DNA of 64,000 nt from Palsa-1150 sp964531095 (GCA_964531095.1 CAZHED010000029.1:7161-71160), one strand, 5' to 3'. Numbered from the stretch's first letter, positions 45,423-54,110 are shown. The notes: generated by a model from the letters alone, not told the origin. Numbers and translations: made by a program.

Positions 45423-46876
45423 TGATGCGGAATGAGGTGCGTGAACCACGCGGCGGCGCCCGCCGCCATGGCGACGACCAGCGCGACGAAAAAGCCTACG
45501 CCCGCGGCCGCGTTCGAAGCGCTGCGCGAGGGACCCGGCGCGGAGGGAGGCGCGGAAGGGAACGACGACGTCGTGCTGATGGGGGCGGGCAAGGCTGTCG
45601 AGGACGAGCGGGCGGCGATCGGGACCGAAGGCGACGCTTCGGCCGTCTGCGACGGCGGCGGAATGGGCAGCGGCTCCTCTTCGAGCGCCGCCAGGTTGCC
45701 GACCGCCAGACCGGGCGGAAGAGAGGCATGAAGCGCGCTGTCTTCGCGCTTGGTGCCGACCGCGATCTCGTCGATCCAAGAGCTGGCGTAGCCGCCGACG
45801 GGGCCGGACGGGTGGTTGCCCTTCAGGAGAGGCGGCAGCTGGGTCAAGCTCAATCCCGCCGACGGCGGCGCCTTGTCGTCGGTCAACGACGTGAACTCGA
45901 GCAGCGCCTCTTCGATCAGCTTGTCGATGATGCTCGCCTGCGCCGGCCGGTACCGCTGCCGCTCGCGCATCGCCCCCTGGACCAGCGTGCCGATATCGAA
46001 CGTCGTGACCGGCACGCCGTTCTTGAAAAGAAACTTCGACAGGTCCATCCCCAGAGCGCGCGCGGTCGGGTAGCGATGCAGCGGATCGCGCGCGAGGGCG
46101 CGCGTGATGATCCGCTCGAGCTCCTGCGGCACCCGGGGGTTGATCTGCGTGATGCTCGGGATAGCGGCCGCCTGCACCTTCTTGACGGTCTGGAAGTCGG
46201 TCTCGCCGAGAAACAGCCGCTGCCCCGCCAAGATCTCCCACAGGATGATGCCGACCGCGAAGACGTCCGTCCGCGCGTCGACTTCTTGCGCCATCGCCGC
46301 CTCGGGCGACAGGTACGAGAATTTGCCCTTGATGATCCCCGGCTCGCTCCTTTCGAGCTGGCTGTTGGCCTTCGCGAGGCCGAAGTCCACGATCTTGACC
46401 TCACCGTGCTTGGTGATGAGCACGTTCGGCGGCGACATGTCGCGATGGACGATGTGAAGGGGGACGCCGTTGGGGTCGGTCAACTCGTGGGCGTAGGCGA
46501 GCCCTTTGCAGAGCTCGAGCGAGATGTGCACGGCTGCCTCGACGGGGAAGTCGCGTCCGCTCTTTTTCAGGTGCTCGATGATCGCCTTGAGGTTCGCCCC
46601 GTCGACGAACTCCATCACGATGAAGAACGCACTGTCGCCGACGCCGATGTCGAAGACTTGAACGCAGTTCGAGTGCGAGAGCTGCGCGGACAGGCGCGCC
46701 TCGTCGAGAAACATCGAGATGAACTTCTTCTTGGACGACAGGTGCGGCAGGACGCGCTTGATTGCGACTTGCTTTCGGAAACCCTGAAGCCCCTCGCTCT
46801 CCGCGCGGAACACCTCCGCCATGCCGCCCGATTCGAGCTTCTCGACCACCCGGTAACGTTGCTGGCTTTCGGACAT
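45419..46876 (-). CDS. Hanks-type Ser/Thr protein kinase with C-terminal TM
   Basis: The 485-residue protein has a complete kinase domain: Gly-loop LESGGMAEVF (about 14-23), VAIK with Lys40, catalytic HRDMSPPN (His144, Asp146, Asn151) and DFGLA (Asp164). The C-terminal third is a Pro/Ser-rich juxtamembrane linker ending in a single TM (GVGFFVALVVAMAAGAAAWF) just before the end, so it is tail-anchored with only a few residues outside. It lacks PASTA-type sensor domains. Its stop overlaps the SUMF1-like lipoprotein gene, which may be the sensor partner (inference). Confidence 0.93.
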   Translation of the reverse strand: MSESQQRYRVVEKLESGGMAEVFRAESEGLQGFRKQVAIKRVLPHLSSKKKFISMFLDEARLSAQLSHSNCVQVFDIGVGDSAFFIVMEFVDGANLKAIIEHLKKSGRDFPVEAAVHISLELCKGLAYAHELTDPNGVPLHIVHRDMSPPNVLITKHGEVKIVDFGLAKANSQLERSEPGIIKGKFSYLSPEAAMAQEVDARTDVFAVGIILWEILAGQRLFLGETDFQTVKKVQAAAIPSITQINPRVPQELERIITRALARDPLHRYPTARALGMDLSKFLFKNGVPVTTFDIGTLVQGAMRERQRYRPAQASIIDKLIEEALLEFTSLTDDKAPPSAGLSLTQLPPLLKGNHPSGPVGGYASSWIDEIAVGTKREDSALHASLPPGLAVGNLAALEEEPLPIPPPSQTAEASPSVPIAARSSSTALPAPISTTSSFPSAPPSAPGPSRSASNAAAGVGFFVALVVAMAAGAAAWFTHLIPHQ

Positions 46877-47116
46877 GTTGGCGCGGCGCGTCGGCTCCTA
46901 AGGTGCCATCGGCCGCGATGAAGGGTCAAGGCTGCCGGCTGCCGGACGTCATCGCGGTTGACACGCGGCCCCGGCGCGGCTCCGATGGCGCGGCGGGGCA
47001 CCTCGCCAGCAGGTTGGCGTAGTGGGCAGGTTGTGGAGTGGTCGGCGACGCATCGCCGCTATAGCCGGCATGCTCGGTGATCGGGTAGAGAGAGGTCGGA
47101 GCGACCGAGGCGCAGT

Positions 47117-48736
47117 GTGGACCCAGAAGCCGTGAATACGCGCAGTCGCATTTCCGCGCGCCGGAAGTCGCCCCCCCGGTTCGCCCCGAATCGGGGCCCC
47201 AAGGCTGCCTTCCGTCTTGCTGCGGCAATGGCCTTTGGCCTGCCCTTGCTCACGCCCTTCGCAGCTCGCGCGATGGATCCTGAGCTCACGAGCGACACGG
47301 CGGCACAGTTCTACGACGTGCGCTCGCCTACGGGCGAGACGACCCTTTCTCGCCGCCGTCTCACGACGATGCTCGGCTTGAGCGCGTACGACCTCCTGAA
47401 GGCGCCGCCGGGCGACCCCAAAGCCCCGGACATGTCGCTCCGCGTACGCCTTCGCTACGACGCCGACTTCGGCGCCCCGAGCTCCGTGACCGACCCGTCG
47501 GCCCCGACCGCTGCGACGAGCTTCGTCCCCGGCTTCTCCCAAGGGCTCGTCGACGTCATGTACGCGTACCTCGAGGGCCGGCGCTTCCTCAAGGGGTGGC
47601 TCGGGTTCAGGCTCGGCCGACAGTACGTCGTCGATGCCCTCGGGTGGTGGTCGTTCGACGGCGGCGAAGTGAGCTTGACCACGCCCTACTTCGTGAAGGC
47701 GGAAGTGTACGGTGGGCTCGAGCAGCGCGGCGGAATGCCGCTCAGCACGTCGCGCTTCGAGGCGGACGGCATCTGGACGGGCAATCGCCAGGGCCTCGAT
47801 CGGTCGCTCTACACGAGCTTCCAGCCGGTTTCGCTGGGTCCGGCGCTCGGCGCCGCCATCGAGTCGACGGGGGTCACGTGGATCCACGGGCGGCTCACGT
47901 ACCGCCGCGTGTACAACACCGGCGACTCGAACGTGAGCGAGTACGCCAGCGGCGTGGTCACCCCCGCGATCTACAACGGGCTACGCATCGGGTCCGACCG
48001 CCTCGGCTACGCCATGGATGCGTCCTGGTCGAGCGTCGGCGGCGCCAAGGGCGGGATCGTCTATGACTTTTATCGCTCCGAGGTGACCCACGCCTACGGT
48101 TCGATCGACGCGTACCTCGGGCAGAAGGTGACCCTATCGGCCGACTACGACTACTACGTGCCGTCGTACGACGGAGACAGCATCTTCAACTTCTTCGCAG
48201 GCGAGCCCACGAACGACGCGGGGCTTCGCGCGAACGTGGACGTTAGCAGGAACCTGTCGATCGCGGGCGGCGCGCAGGTGCGCATCTTCGACGTGCAGAC
48301 CGCGCAGTTCGCCCCCGGCGGCGCGGGACCGTACTCGCCTTCCTCCAACTACAGCATGGCCGCGACGTACTTTCCGACCAACGGCCACCCCTTCGACAAG
48401 GGCGGCTACCTCCACGCTCGCTGGCGCACGGGGGAGACCCAGATCGCGCTCCGCGGCGCCGGGGACGTTGGCGACGAAGGACAACGCGTAGGAGGGGATC
48501 TCTCCGCCGAGCACGTGTTCGAGACGCACTATGTGGTCAGCGGGCGCGCCGGTGTCTGGCAGTGGCAGGACTTGCTCCGTCCGGACCGTGACGCGACCAC
48601 CGTCAATTACGTCGCGGCGGTGGGTTATCGCTTCGGCCCAAGGTCCCAGGCGATGGTCGACTGGGAGCACGACATCAACCGACTCGTCGGGCAGCGCTTT
48701 CGCCTGATGCTCTTGCTCACGCTCGCGACCAAATGA
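47117..48736 (+). CDS. Outer-membrane beta-barrel protein, first gene of cytochrome cluster
   Basis: The 539-residue product has a signal peptide (about FRLAAAMAFGLPLLTPFAARA) and then many alternating amphipathic beta-strands with aromatic girdle residues, such as MSLRVRLRYDADFG, GWLGFRLGRQYVVDALGWWS, AYGSIDAYLGQKVTLSADYD and VNYVAAVGYRFG, ending in a C-terminal strand RLMLLLTLATK. This fits a porin of about 18-24 strands, though a count needs modelling. The GTG at 47117 starts the frame; GTG at 47132 is an alternative. Its stop overlaps the 13-heme cytochrome (ATGA), so it is likely the barrel of an electron conduit (inference). Confidence 0.82.
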   Translation: MDPEAVNTRSRISARRKSPPRFAPNRGPKAAFRLAAAMAFGLPLLTPFAARAMDPELTSDTAAQFYDVRSPTGETTLSRRRLTTMLGLSAYDLLKAPPGDPKAPDMSLRVRLRYDADFGAPSSVTDPSAPTAATSFVPGFSQGLVDVMYAYLEGRRFLKGWLGFRLGRQYVVDALGWWSFDGGEVSLTTPYFVKAEVYGGLEQRGGMPLSTSRFEADGIWTGNRQGLDRSLYTSFQPVSLGPALGAAIESTGVTWIHGRLTYRRVYNTGDSNVSEYASGVVTPAIYNGLRIGSDRLGYAMDASWSSVGGAKGGIVYDFYRSEVTHAYGSIDAYLGQKVTLSADYDYYVPSYDGDSIFNFFAGEPTNDAGLRANVDVSRNLSIAGGAQVRIFDVQTAQFAPGGAGPYSPSSNYSMAATYFPTNGHPFDKGGYLHARWRTGETQIALRGAGDVGDEGQRVGGDLSAEHVFETHYVVSGRAGVWQWQDLLRPDRDATTVNYVAAVGYRFGPRSQAMVDWEHDINRLVGQRFRLMLLLTLATK

Positions 48737-50037
48737 CGACGCTCCGCTCGTTCTCCCGCGCTTTCGTTCTCCTGCCGATCGTCGCGGTGCTCCTGGTCGT
48801 GCCGATGGCGCTCGCGGAAGCTCCGCGGACGCTCCACGGGTTGGCGCCCCTGGCCAACGACCAGGAGGTGCCGTTGAAGCTCCTGCCGCCAGGGGCGTTC
48901 GACCCGGACGAGGGCCCGAGCGACGTCATCTTCCCGCCGCAGCAGATCACCGTCCGGTTCAACCACGCGAAGCACCTCGCCAAGATGGTGGGAGCTACGT
49001 GCAAGACGTGCCACGGGGCCGCCTATCGCAGCGCCTCGGCGGCCGACACGCTGCTCCCCAAGGGCGCCGTCTGCGACGCATGCCATTCGACGGACCACGA
49101 AGACATCGCCAAAGTGAAGCCGGGCGACGAAGACATGGGGCAGTGCGCGTTTTGCCACCTCGGGTACAAAGCGAAGGACGGCAACGCAGTCGCCCAGGTG
49201 CAGATCCCGCGGCCCAACCTTCTTTTCAACCACAAGGCGCACGCGGACCGGAACATCGGTTGCCCGCAGTGCCACGGCGCGGTCGACGAGCTCGAGCTCG
49301 CCACCCGCGACCAGCTGCCGCGAATGCGCGGCTGCTTTCACTGCCACCAGATGTCCGACGCAGCGTCCCAGGGCGACGCCAAGAGCGAATGCGACACGTG
49401 CCACCTCAAGGGCGACCAGGGAACGGGCATCAAGACGATGTTCGCGAGCGGAACGCTTTCGCCGCCGCGCTGGCTCCACAACTCGGAGCACACGCCCGAC
49501 TTCATCGAGCGGCACAAGACCGTCGCCGCGGACGACTCGACGTACTGCGCGAACTGCCACAAGTCGGACTTCTGCACCGACTGCCACGACGGCCGAGTGC
49601 GGCCCCGGAGCGTCCACCCCAGCGACTACCTGAACATGCACGCGATCGAAGCGCGGATGGCCACGCAGAAATGCACGAGCTGCCACCGCGAGCAAAGCTT
49701 CTGCCTCGACTGCCACATGCGGGTCGGCGTGTCCGAGTCGAGCCCAACCGCCGACCGAGACAGCGGCCGCTTCCACCCGCCGAAGAGCGTCTGGAGTGAC
49801 CCGCCGCGAAAGCCGGGGCATCATGCGTTCGAGGCCGAACGGAACCTGAACGCGTGCGTGAGCTGCCACATCGAGCGCGACTGCGTCGCCTGTCATGGCG
49901 CCCAGGGCATTGGAGCGGGGTTCGACCCGCACCAGAACGGCTTCGTGGGCGGATGCGCCATGGAGCTCCGGCGAAATCCGCGCCCGTGCTTCGTTTGCCA
50001 CGAGAAAACGGATCCGGTGCTCGGGAAATGCCAGTGA
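48733..50037 (+). CDS. Multiheme c-type cytochrome (13 CXXCH motifs)
   Basis: The 434-residue protein has a signal peptide (SFSRAFVLLPIVAVLLVVPMALA) and 13 CXXCH heme-binding motifs: CKTCH, CDACH, CAFCH, CPQCH, CFHCH, CDTCH, CANCH, CTDCH, CTSCH, CLDCH, CVSCH, CVACH, CFVCH. Histidine-rich segments such as RFNHAKHLAK and LFNHKAHA supply distal ligands as in class III cytochromes. It should transfer electrons in the periplasm or outer membrane. Start ATG 48733 overlaps the barrel gene stop. Coupling to a barrel recalls porin-cytochrome conduits, but the order and heme count differ from the described Geobacter and Shewanella systems. Confidence 0.95.
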   Translation: MTTLRSFSRAFVLLPIVAVLLVVPMALAEAPRTLHGLAPLANDQEVPLKLLPPGAFDPDEGPSDVIFPPQQITVRFNHAKHLAKMVGATCKTCHGAAYRSASAADTLLPKGAVCDACHSTDHEDIAKVKPGDEDMGQCAFCHLGYKAKDGNAVAQVQIPRPNLLFNHKAHADRNIGCPQCHGAVDELELATRDQLPRMRGCFHCHQMSDAASQGDAKSECDTCHLKGDQGTGIKTMFASGTLSPPRWLHNSEHTPDFIERHKTVAADDSTYCANCHKSDFCTDCHDGRVRPRSVHPSDYLNMHAIEARMATQKCTSCHREQSFCLDCHMRVGVSESSPTADRDSGRFHPPKSVWSDPPRKPGHHAFEAERNLNACVSCHIERDCVACHGAQGIGAGFDPHQNGFVGGCAMELRRNPRPCFVCHEKTDPVLGKCQ

Positions 50038-50223
50038 ACCATCGTTGCCCTCCCCTGGTGCGGACGGTGCGGGTGACGCCCGGTGGACTTCTCGTCCGCG
50101 CTCTGCCGAGCTTCGCGATAGGCCGCGGCCGCCAATTGCGGTGCGGGGACGAAACGTCCTTGCGCCCGTCGGGCGACGGGGGATATGTCTCTAGCCCTTC
50201 CGAACTGGCGCTCGACGTTACCT

Positions 50224-50240
50224 CCGCGGCTGAGCCGCGG
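50224..50240 (+). repeat. Hairpin upstream of small ORF in cytochrome cluster
   Basis: CCGCGGC-TGA-GCCGCGG forms a 7-bp stem with 3-base loop in the 231-base gap between the cytochrome gene and the 84-aa gene, about 29 bases before its GTG. It could attenuate or protect mRNA; no U-tract follows, so it is not a classical terminator. Confidence 0.6.
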
Positions 50241-50268
50241 CATGATCATCAACTGAAAGAGGACGACG

Positions 50269-50523
50269 GTGAAAGAGCTCGTGCGATATCTTTTGGAGAA
50301 CATGTACCTGGACTTCCAGGGCGAAATCTCCCTCGAGACCGTCCGTCAGTTTCTTCGCAGCGACGACAGCCGCGAGGCGAGGACACTCCTGCAGAAGCTC
50401 ATCGAGGACAAGGGAGTGGACGAGCTGCTCTTGACGCTTGCCGACGTCCTCAAGGATCACCTCCGTACGGGCGTCAGCGACGACGTAGTGCGGGAGCAGC
50501 TGGTCCTTTATTCGGAGAGCTGA
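50269..50523 (+). CDS. Small helical protein (84 aa) in cytochrome cluster
   Basis: A GTG start with AGAGGA about 5-10 bases upstream gives MKELVRYLLENMYLDFQGEI, a highly helical, charged 84-residue protein with leucine-rich segments (TLLQKLIEDKGVDELLLTLADVLKDHL). No family is recognised and there is no signal peptide, so it is probably cytosolic. Its stop overlaps the next gene (CTGA), which supports it as a real gene of this unit. Role unknown; it could be an assembly factor or regulator. Confidence 0.65.
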   Translation: MKELVRYLLENMYLDFQGEISLETVRQFLRSDDSREARTLLQKLIEDKGVDELLLTLADVLKDHLRTGVSDDVVREQLVLYSES

Positions 50524-51590
50524 CGGGTACCTGGCGCAATCTCCTCCCCGCGGCACTCGCGGCGCTGTCCTTCGCCGGGTGCGATCAGGGGACGCAACAA
50601 GACCAGCCCACGGTGACGGGCCCGGCGGTTCACGTCGTCGCGTCGAACATCAAGAATCAAACGCTCGGCGCCGACGGCCGGATCGAGGTCGCCTTCGATA
50701 GCTATCTTCTGCCCGCTTGCATCACGCGGCAAACCTTCCAGCTGCATGATCTGAGCATGCGATACGCCACCCCAACCGTGGCTTACGACCCGGTGGCGCG
50801 CGTCGTCACCATCACGCCGACAGCTCCGCTTGCGGCCGGAGTGACCTACGCTCTCACCATCACGTCGTCGACCCCTGATCCAACCGTCGGCCTCCGTGCG
50901 ATCGACGGCGCGACGATTGCCCCGGCAGACTCCACGATCGAGTTCAGCGTCGTCCCGGCAGGCTCGGCGGCGCCCCAGGCGACCCCTCCGACGGTCGATT
51001 TCTGCAAGGACATCTTTCCTATCCTAACGCCGTGCGCCGGGGCGGCCTGCCACGGGGCGACCCCTCCCGGGCCGGCTGCTGGTTTGCGGCTCGACTCGAC
51101 GGCTGCGATCGACCTGACGGCCGTCGGGCGCGCCGCTCAGGGAGCGAACACGGGAGCCCGCGCGGCTCGCGGGTCGGCGGGCCTCCATTTCGGCGTCGAC
51201 ATGCCGCTCATCGACCCGGGAGGCGACCCTGGGAACAGTTGGCTCTTGTACAAGCTACTCCTGGCCATACCGACGCCGCCGTCCTCCACGAACCCGGGCG
51301 CCGCCGGATGCGACGGAGGGACGACGACGCCCACCGACGTGAGCGGGATGCACCTCGTGTCGTGGCAGCCGCCCGAGGCCCAACGAGTGAGCGCGTGGCT
51401 CAAACTTCACGACAGCCTCTCGAACTACGTGCAGGGCCGCGAGATGCCCTTTCCTTCCGACCCGAACGCGCCGATCGACCAGGCGACCGCCCCCCTTACG
51501 GTCGACCAGCTCGAGCGCATCAGCCGATGGATCGCGCAACCGACCAACGGCGCGCCGCTAGTACCCGCCACCTGCGACTGCGCCCAGTAG
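50520..51590 (+). CDS. Lipoprotein with Ig-like (Big_5-type) domain and CX4CH motif
   Basis: The frame starts at an unusual CTG (50520), which overlaps the previous stop (CTGA); no ATG, GTG or TTG exists in frame for at least 35 codons upstream. The signal TGTWRNLLPAALAALSFAGC is a good lipobox, which makes the start plausible. The mature protein has an Ig-like fold of the Big_5 class (VHVVASNIKNQTLGADGRIE ... YALTITSSTPDP). It then has a cytochrome-like segment, DIFPILTPCAGAACHGATPP, where the spacing is CX4CH, not CX2CH. It may bind heme in an unusual way or be a decayed site. Confidence 0.75.
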   Translation: MTGTWRNLLPAALAALSFAGCDQGTQQDQPTVTGPAVHVVASNIKNQTLGADGRIEVAFDSYLLPACITRQTFQLHDLSMRYATPTVAYDPVARVVTITPTAPLAAGVTYALTITSSTPDPTVGLRAIDGATIAPADSTIEFSVVPAGSAAPQATPPTVDFCKDIFPILTPCAGAACHGATPPGPAAGLRLDSTAAIDLTAVGRAAQGANTGARAARGSAGLHFGVDMPLIDPGGDPGNSWLLYKLLLAIPTPPSSTNPGAAGCDGGTTTPTDVSGMHLVSWQPPEAQRVSAWLKLHDSLSNYVQGREMPFPSDPNAPIDQATAPLTVDQLERISRWIAQPTNGAPLVPATCDCAQ

Positions 51591-51604
51591 ACTCAAGCCG
51601 AGGC

Positions 51605-52501
51605 TCACCCTGCGACGCGGTTGCGGCCGCCTTGCTTCGCCTCGTAGAGGCGCTCGTCGGCCCGTTCGTAGAGCTTTTCGGCCGACCCTTCGTCCGCCAC
51701 CGTCGCCGCCAGACCCAGGCTCACGGTGCAGGCGATGAGGTCGCGCTCATGCTTGAGCGGCGTCGCCTCGATGATGCGGCGCACTTTTTCTGCGGTCGTG
51801 CGGGCGCCGTCGAGCCCGACCTCGGGGAGCAGGACGCCGAACTCCTCACCTCCCGTCCGCGCAAACACGTCTTCGCGCCGCAGACGAGGCTTCACGGCCG
51901 CAGCGATCTGGCGCAAGAGGTTGTCGCCCGTGAGGTGGCCATACGTGTCGTTGACCCGCTTGAAGTGGTCGACGTCGAACAGAATGAGACTGAGCGCGCG
52001 CCCGTAGCGCTTGGACCGGTTGAACTCGCGCTGCATGGCCTCGTTGAAGTAACGACGATTGTACACCTGGGTGAGGGCATCGACCGTCATCAGCCGGTAG
52101 ATCTCCTCGTGGTACTGGACCTCGACATTTTCGCCGGTCATGAACTTCAAGATGGACCTGCCGATCCTCACTTGATCGCCGTCGCAAAGGCGCTGCTGTC
52201 GGACCGACACGTCGTTGACGAACGTGCCGTTCGTCGATGCCAGATCGGACACCCAGTGTTCCGTCCCGTCGAAGGTGATGCGCGCGTGGTGGCGGCTGAT
52301 GCTCTCTTCATCCAAGAAGAGGTCATTTTTCGAGGAGCGCCCGATCTCGAATGACACGGCGCCGAGTTGCATTCGCTTGCCAATCTCCGGCCCGTAAATG
52401 ACGACGATGCAGGCGGAGCCCGGGCGCGACGGCTTCGCGAGACCCACCGGGACCTCGGTCACACGGGTAATGCTCGTTCTGTCGGACTCGCGCGGGGGCA
52501 C
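51605..52501 (-). CDS. FHA-GGDEF diguanylate cyclase
   Basis: This 298-residue protein has an N-terminal FHA domain (Gly54-Arg55-Ser56, ISRHHA near 68-73, Asn91-Gly92) that binds phosphothreonine, and a C-terminal GGDEF domain with an active-site GGEEF (217-221). The inhibitory I-site RRED (208-211) lies five residues before GGEEF, as needed for product inhibition, so it should make cyclic di-GMP under feedback control. It may read signals from Ser/Thr kinases such as that at 45419. The start is GTG 52501. It converges on the preceding lipoprotein gene, 14 bases away. Confidence 0.93.
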   Translation of the reverse strand: MPPRESDRTSITRVTEVPVGLAKPSRPGSACIVVIYGPEIGKRMQLGAVSFEIGRSSKNDLFLDEESISRHHARITFDGTEHWVSDLASTNGTFVNDVSVRQQRLCDGDQVRIGRSILKFMTGENVEVQYHEEIYRLMTVDALTQVYNRRYFNEAMQREFNRSKRYGRALSLILFDVDHFKRVNDTYGHLTGDNLLRQIAAAVKPRLRREDVFARTGGEEFGVLLPEVGLDGARTTAEKVRRIIEATPLKHERDLIACTVSLGLAATVADEGSAEKLYERADERLYEAKQGGRNRVAG

Positions 52502-52693
52502 CTACGCTCATGGTACACGAGCCGCCCGGGAGCGGCTAAGAACGGGGTCATTGCGCCTGGTGCAGGTGGATGGTGATCCAGGCAGGTGTGGTTTCGTACC
52601 CCAACGGGGGGCTGGGGCCTGTCGAGCCTGACCGTTGCTTGTGTGCGCGACCCGGTGCACCATCGCGCGAAACTCACTTCCGGGAGGCTTTCC

Positions 52694-53467
52694 ATGGCAG
52701 GCGCGAACAACGGGCGCTTCGTTTGGTACGAGCACATGACCAAGGACAGCAAAGCGGCGATCGCCTTTTACATCGACGTCTTCGGCTGGAAGACCCGGCC
52801 GTTCGCCGAAGGAGGCGACTATTTGATGTGGGTCGGCGGCCAGGGACCGCTCGGTGGGGTAATGGATATTCCGGACGAAGCGGCCAAGATGGGGGCGCGA
52901 CCCAACTGGATGGGGCACGTTCAGGTCGAGAACGTCGACGCGGCCGCCGCGCTGACCGAGAGGCTCGGCGGCAGGGTTTACAAGGAGCCGAGCGACATTC
53001 CGACGGTCGGCCGCTTCGCCGTGATCGCCGACCCGCAAGGCGCCGCGTTTTCGATCTTCAAGCCCAAGGAGGCGATGACGCTTCACGACTCCACGAAAGA
53101 GGGGGAGTTCTGTTGGAACGAGCTCCTCACTAGCGACAGCGCGGCCGCGGTCGCGTTTTATTCGGAGATCGTGGGCTGGAGGGTCCTCGAGGAGATGGAT
53201 ATGGGGCCGATGGGCACCTACCGCATCTTCGGGGTCGGCGAGAAACGAATCGGCGGAATGATGACCACCCCCAAGGGAGCGCCGATGCCTCCAATGTGGC
53301 TTTACTACGTCGAGACGGGCGACCTCGACGCGGCGACGGCGCGTGCGACGAAAATGGGCGCGAAGGTGATGAACGGTCCTATGGACGTCCCGGGCGGCGC
53401 GCGGATCGTTCAGTTGATGGACCCGCAAGGTGCCGCGTTTGCCGTGCACCAGCTCGTCAAGAAGTAG
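52694..53467 (+). CDS. Two-domain VOC-family (glyoxalase/bleomycin-resistance) protein
   Basis: The 257-residue product is a tandem of two VOC modules: GRFVWYEHMTKDSKAAIAFY ... AVIADPQGAAFSIFKP and EFCWNELLTSDSAAAVAFYS ... VQLMDPQGAAFAVHQL. This is the layout of the Cfp30B-like family. ATG at 52694 follows GGGAGG with good spacing. The metal and substrate are not known. It is followed by a paired-hairpin region towards the convergent response regulator. Confidence 0.9.
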   Translation: MAGANNGRFVWYEHMTKDSKAAIAFYIDVFGWKTRPFAEGGDYLMWVGGQGPLGGVMDIPDEAAKMGARPNWMGHVQVENVDAAAALTERLGGRVYKEPSDIPTVGRFAVIADPQGAAFSIFKPKEAMTLHDSTKEGEFCWNELLTSDSAAAVAFYSEIVGWRVLEEMDMGPMGTYRIFGVGEKRIGGMMTTPKGAPMPPMWLYYVETGDLDAATARATKMGAKVMNGPMDVPGGARIVQLMDPQGAAFAVHQLVKK

Positions 53468-53492
53468 CAGTCCACGGTGGGGCACGGGCGCA

Positions 53493-53526
53493 CCACGTGC
53501 TCACGTGGGGCGGGCGACGCTCGCCC
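53493..53526. repeat. Two adjacent hairpins between convergent genes
   Basis: CCACGTG-CT-CACGTGG (53493-53508) is followed by GGGCGA-CGC-TCGCCC (53512-53526). They lie 25-60 bases behind the VOC stop, between convergent genes, so they may act as a transcription-stop or mRNA-end structure. There is no U-tract in either direction. Confidence 0.55.
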
Positions 53527-53684
53527 TTCGCGGGAGGGCTCCTCCGTGGCTTCGCGCCCCCCGGCCTTAACCCTTCTCCGGGGCCGGTCGTTGCCACGGA
53601 AAGGAGAGCGGTGCCTTTGGCTTCCCATACGGTCGCCCGGAGCGCATCGGCGAGTCTTGTCGCCGACAGGCGCAGGCGTGCCGC

Positions 53685-54092
53685 TCAGGCGCCCGCTGGG
53701 CCACGGCCCGGCGACACGGCACGACGCCGATGCGCGGCCAACGCGACGCGCACCAGCTGCATGTGGACCTCGGACTTCGACACGACTGCATCGGCAGCCA
53801 CGTCGGCGGCGAGTTGCGACAAGTCTTCGCGCTTGCCGCTCGACACCAAAACAATCGTCAAATTCTGGAGCTTCGAGTTCCTGCGGAGCAACTTTGCCAA
53901 CTTGTCGCCGGAAATGTCCGGCATCATCACGTCGAGAACGATAATATCGATTTGGTGTTGGAGAATCAGTCTGGTGACGCCGATTGGTGATCCCGTGTCG
54001 AACACCTGGCAGCCGCCGCCGCGAAGCAACTCGCACATGAGCTCGCGCACTATCTCGTCGTCATCAATGACTAGAGCGCGCGGATTTGCCAT
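53685..54092 (-). CDS. Single-domain response regulator
   Basis: The 135-residue protein is a CheY-like receiver: acidic pocket VIDDDE (Asp10-12), phosphorylation site Asp54 in IIVLDVMMPDISGD, Ser84/85 and Lys106 (VVSKSE). No output domain follows, only a short Arg/Pro tail, so it works through protein contacts. It is divergent from the hybrid kinase gene with 18 bases between, suggesting that they are partners. Start ATG 54092. Confidence 0.9.
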   Translation of the reverse strand: MANPRALVIDDDEIVRELMCELLRGGGCQVFDTGSPIGVTRLILQHQIDIIVLDVMMPDISGDKLAKLLRRNSKLQNLTIVLVSSGKREDLSQLAADVAADAVVSKSEVHMQLVRVALAAHRRRAVSPGRGPAGA

Positions 54093-54110
54093 CTGTCAGC
54101 AGGATACTCA

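Noticed and set aside
49854..50519. Long upstream extension of the CX4CH lipoprotein frame
   Set aside because: It overlaps the cytochrome gene out of frame and has no signal; the lipobox places the start near 50520.
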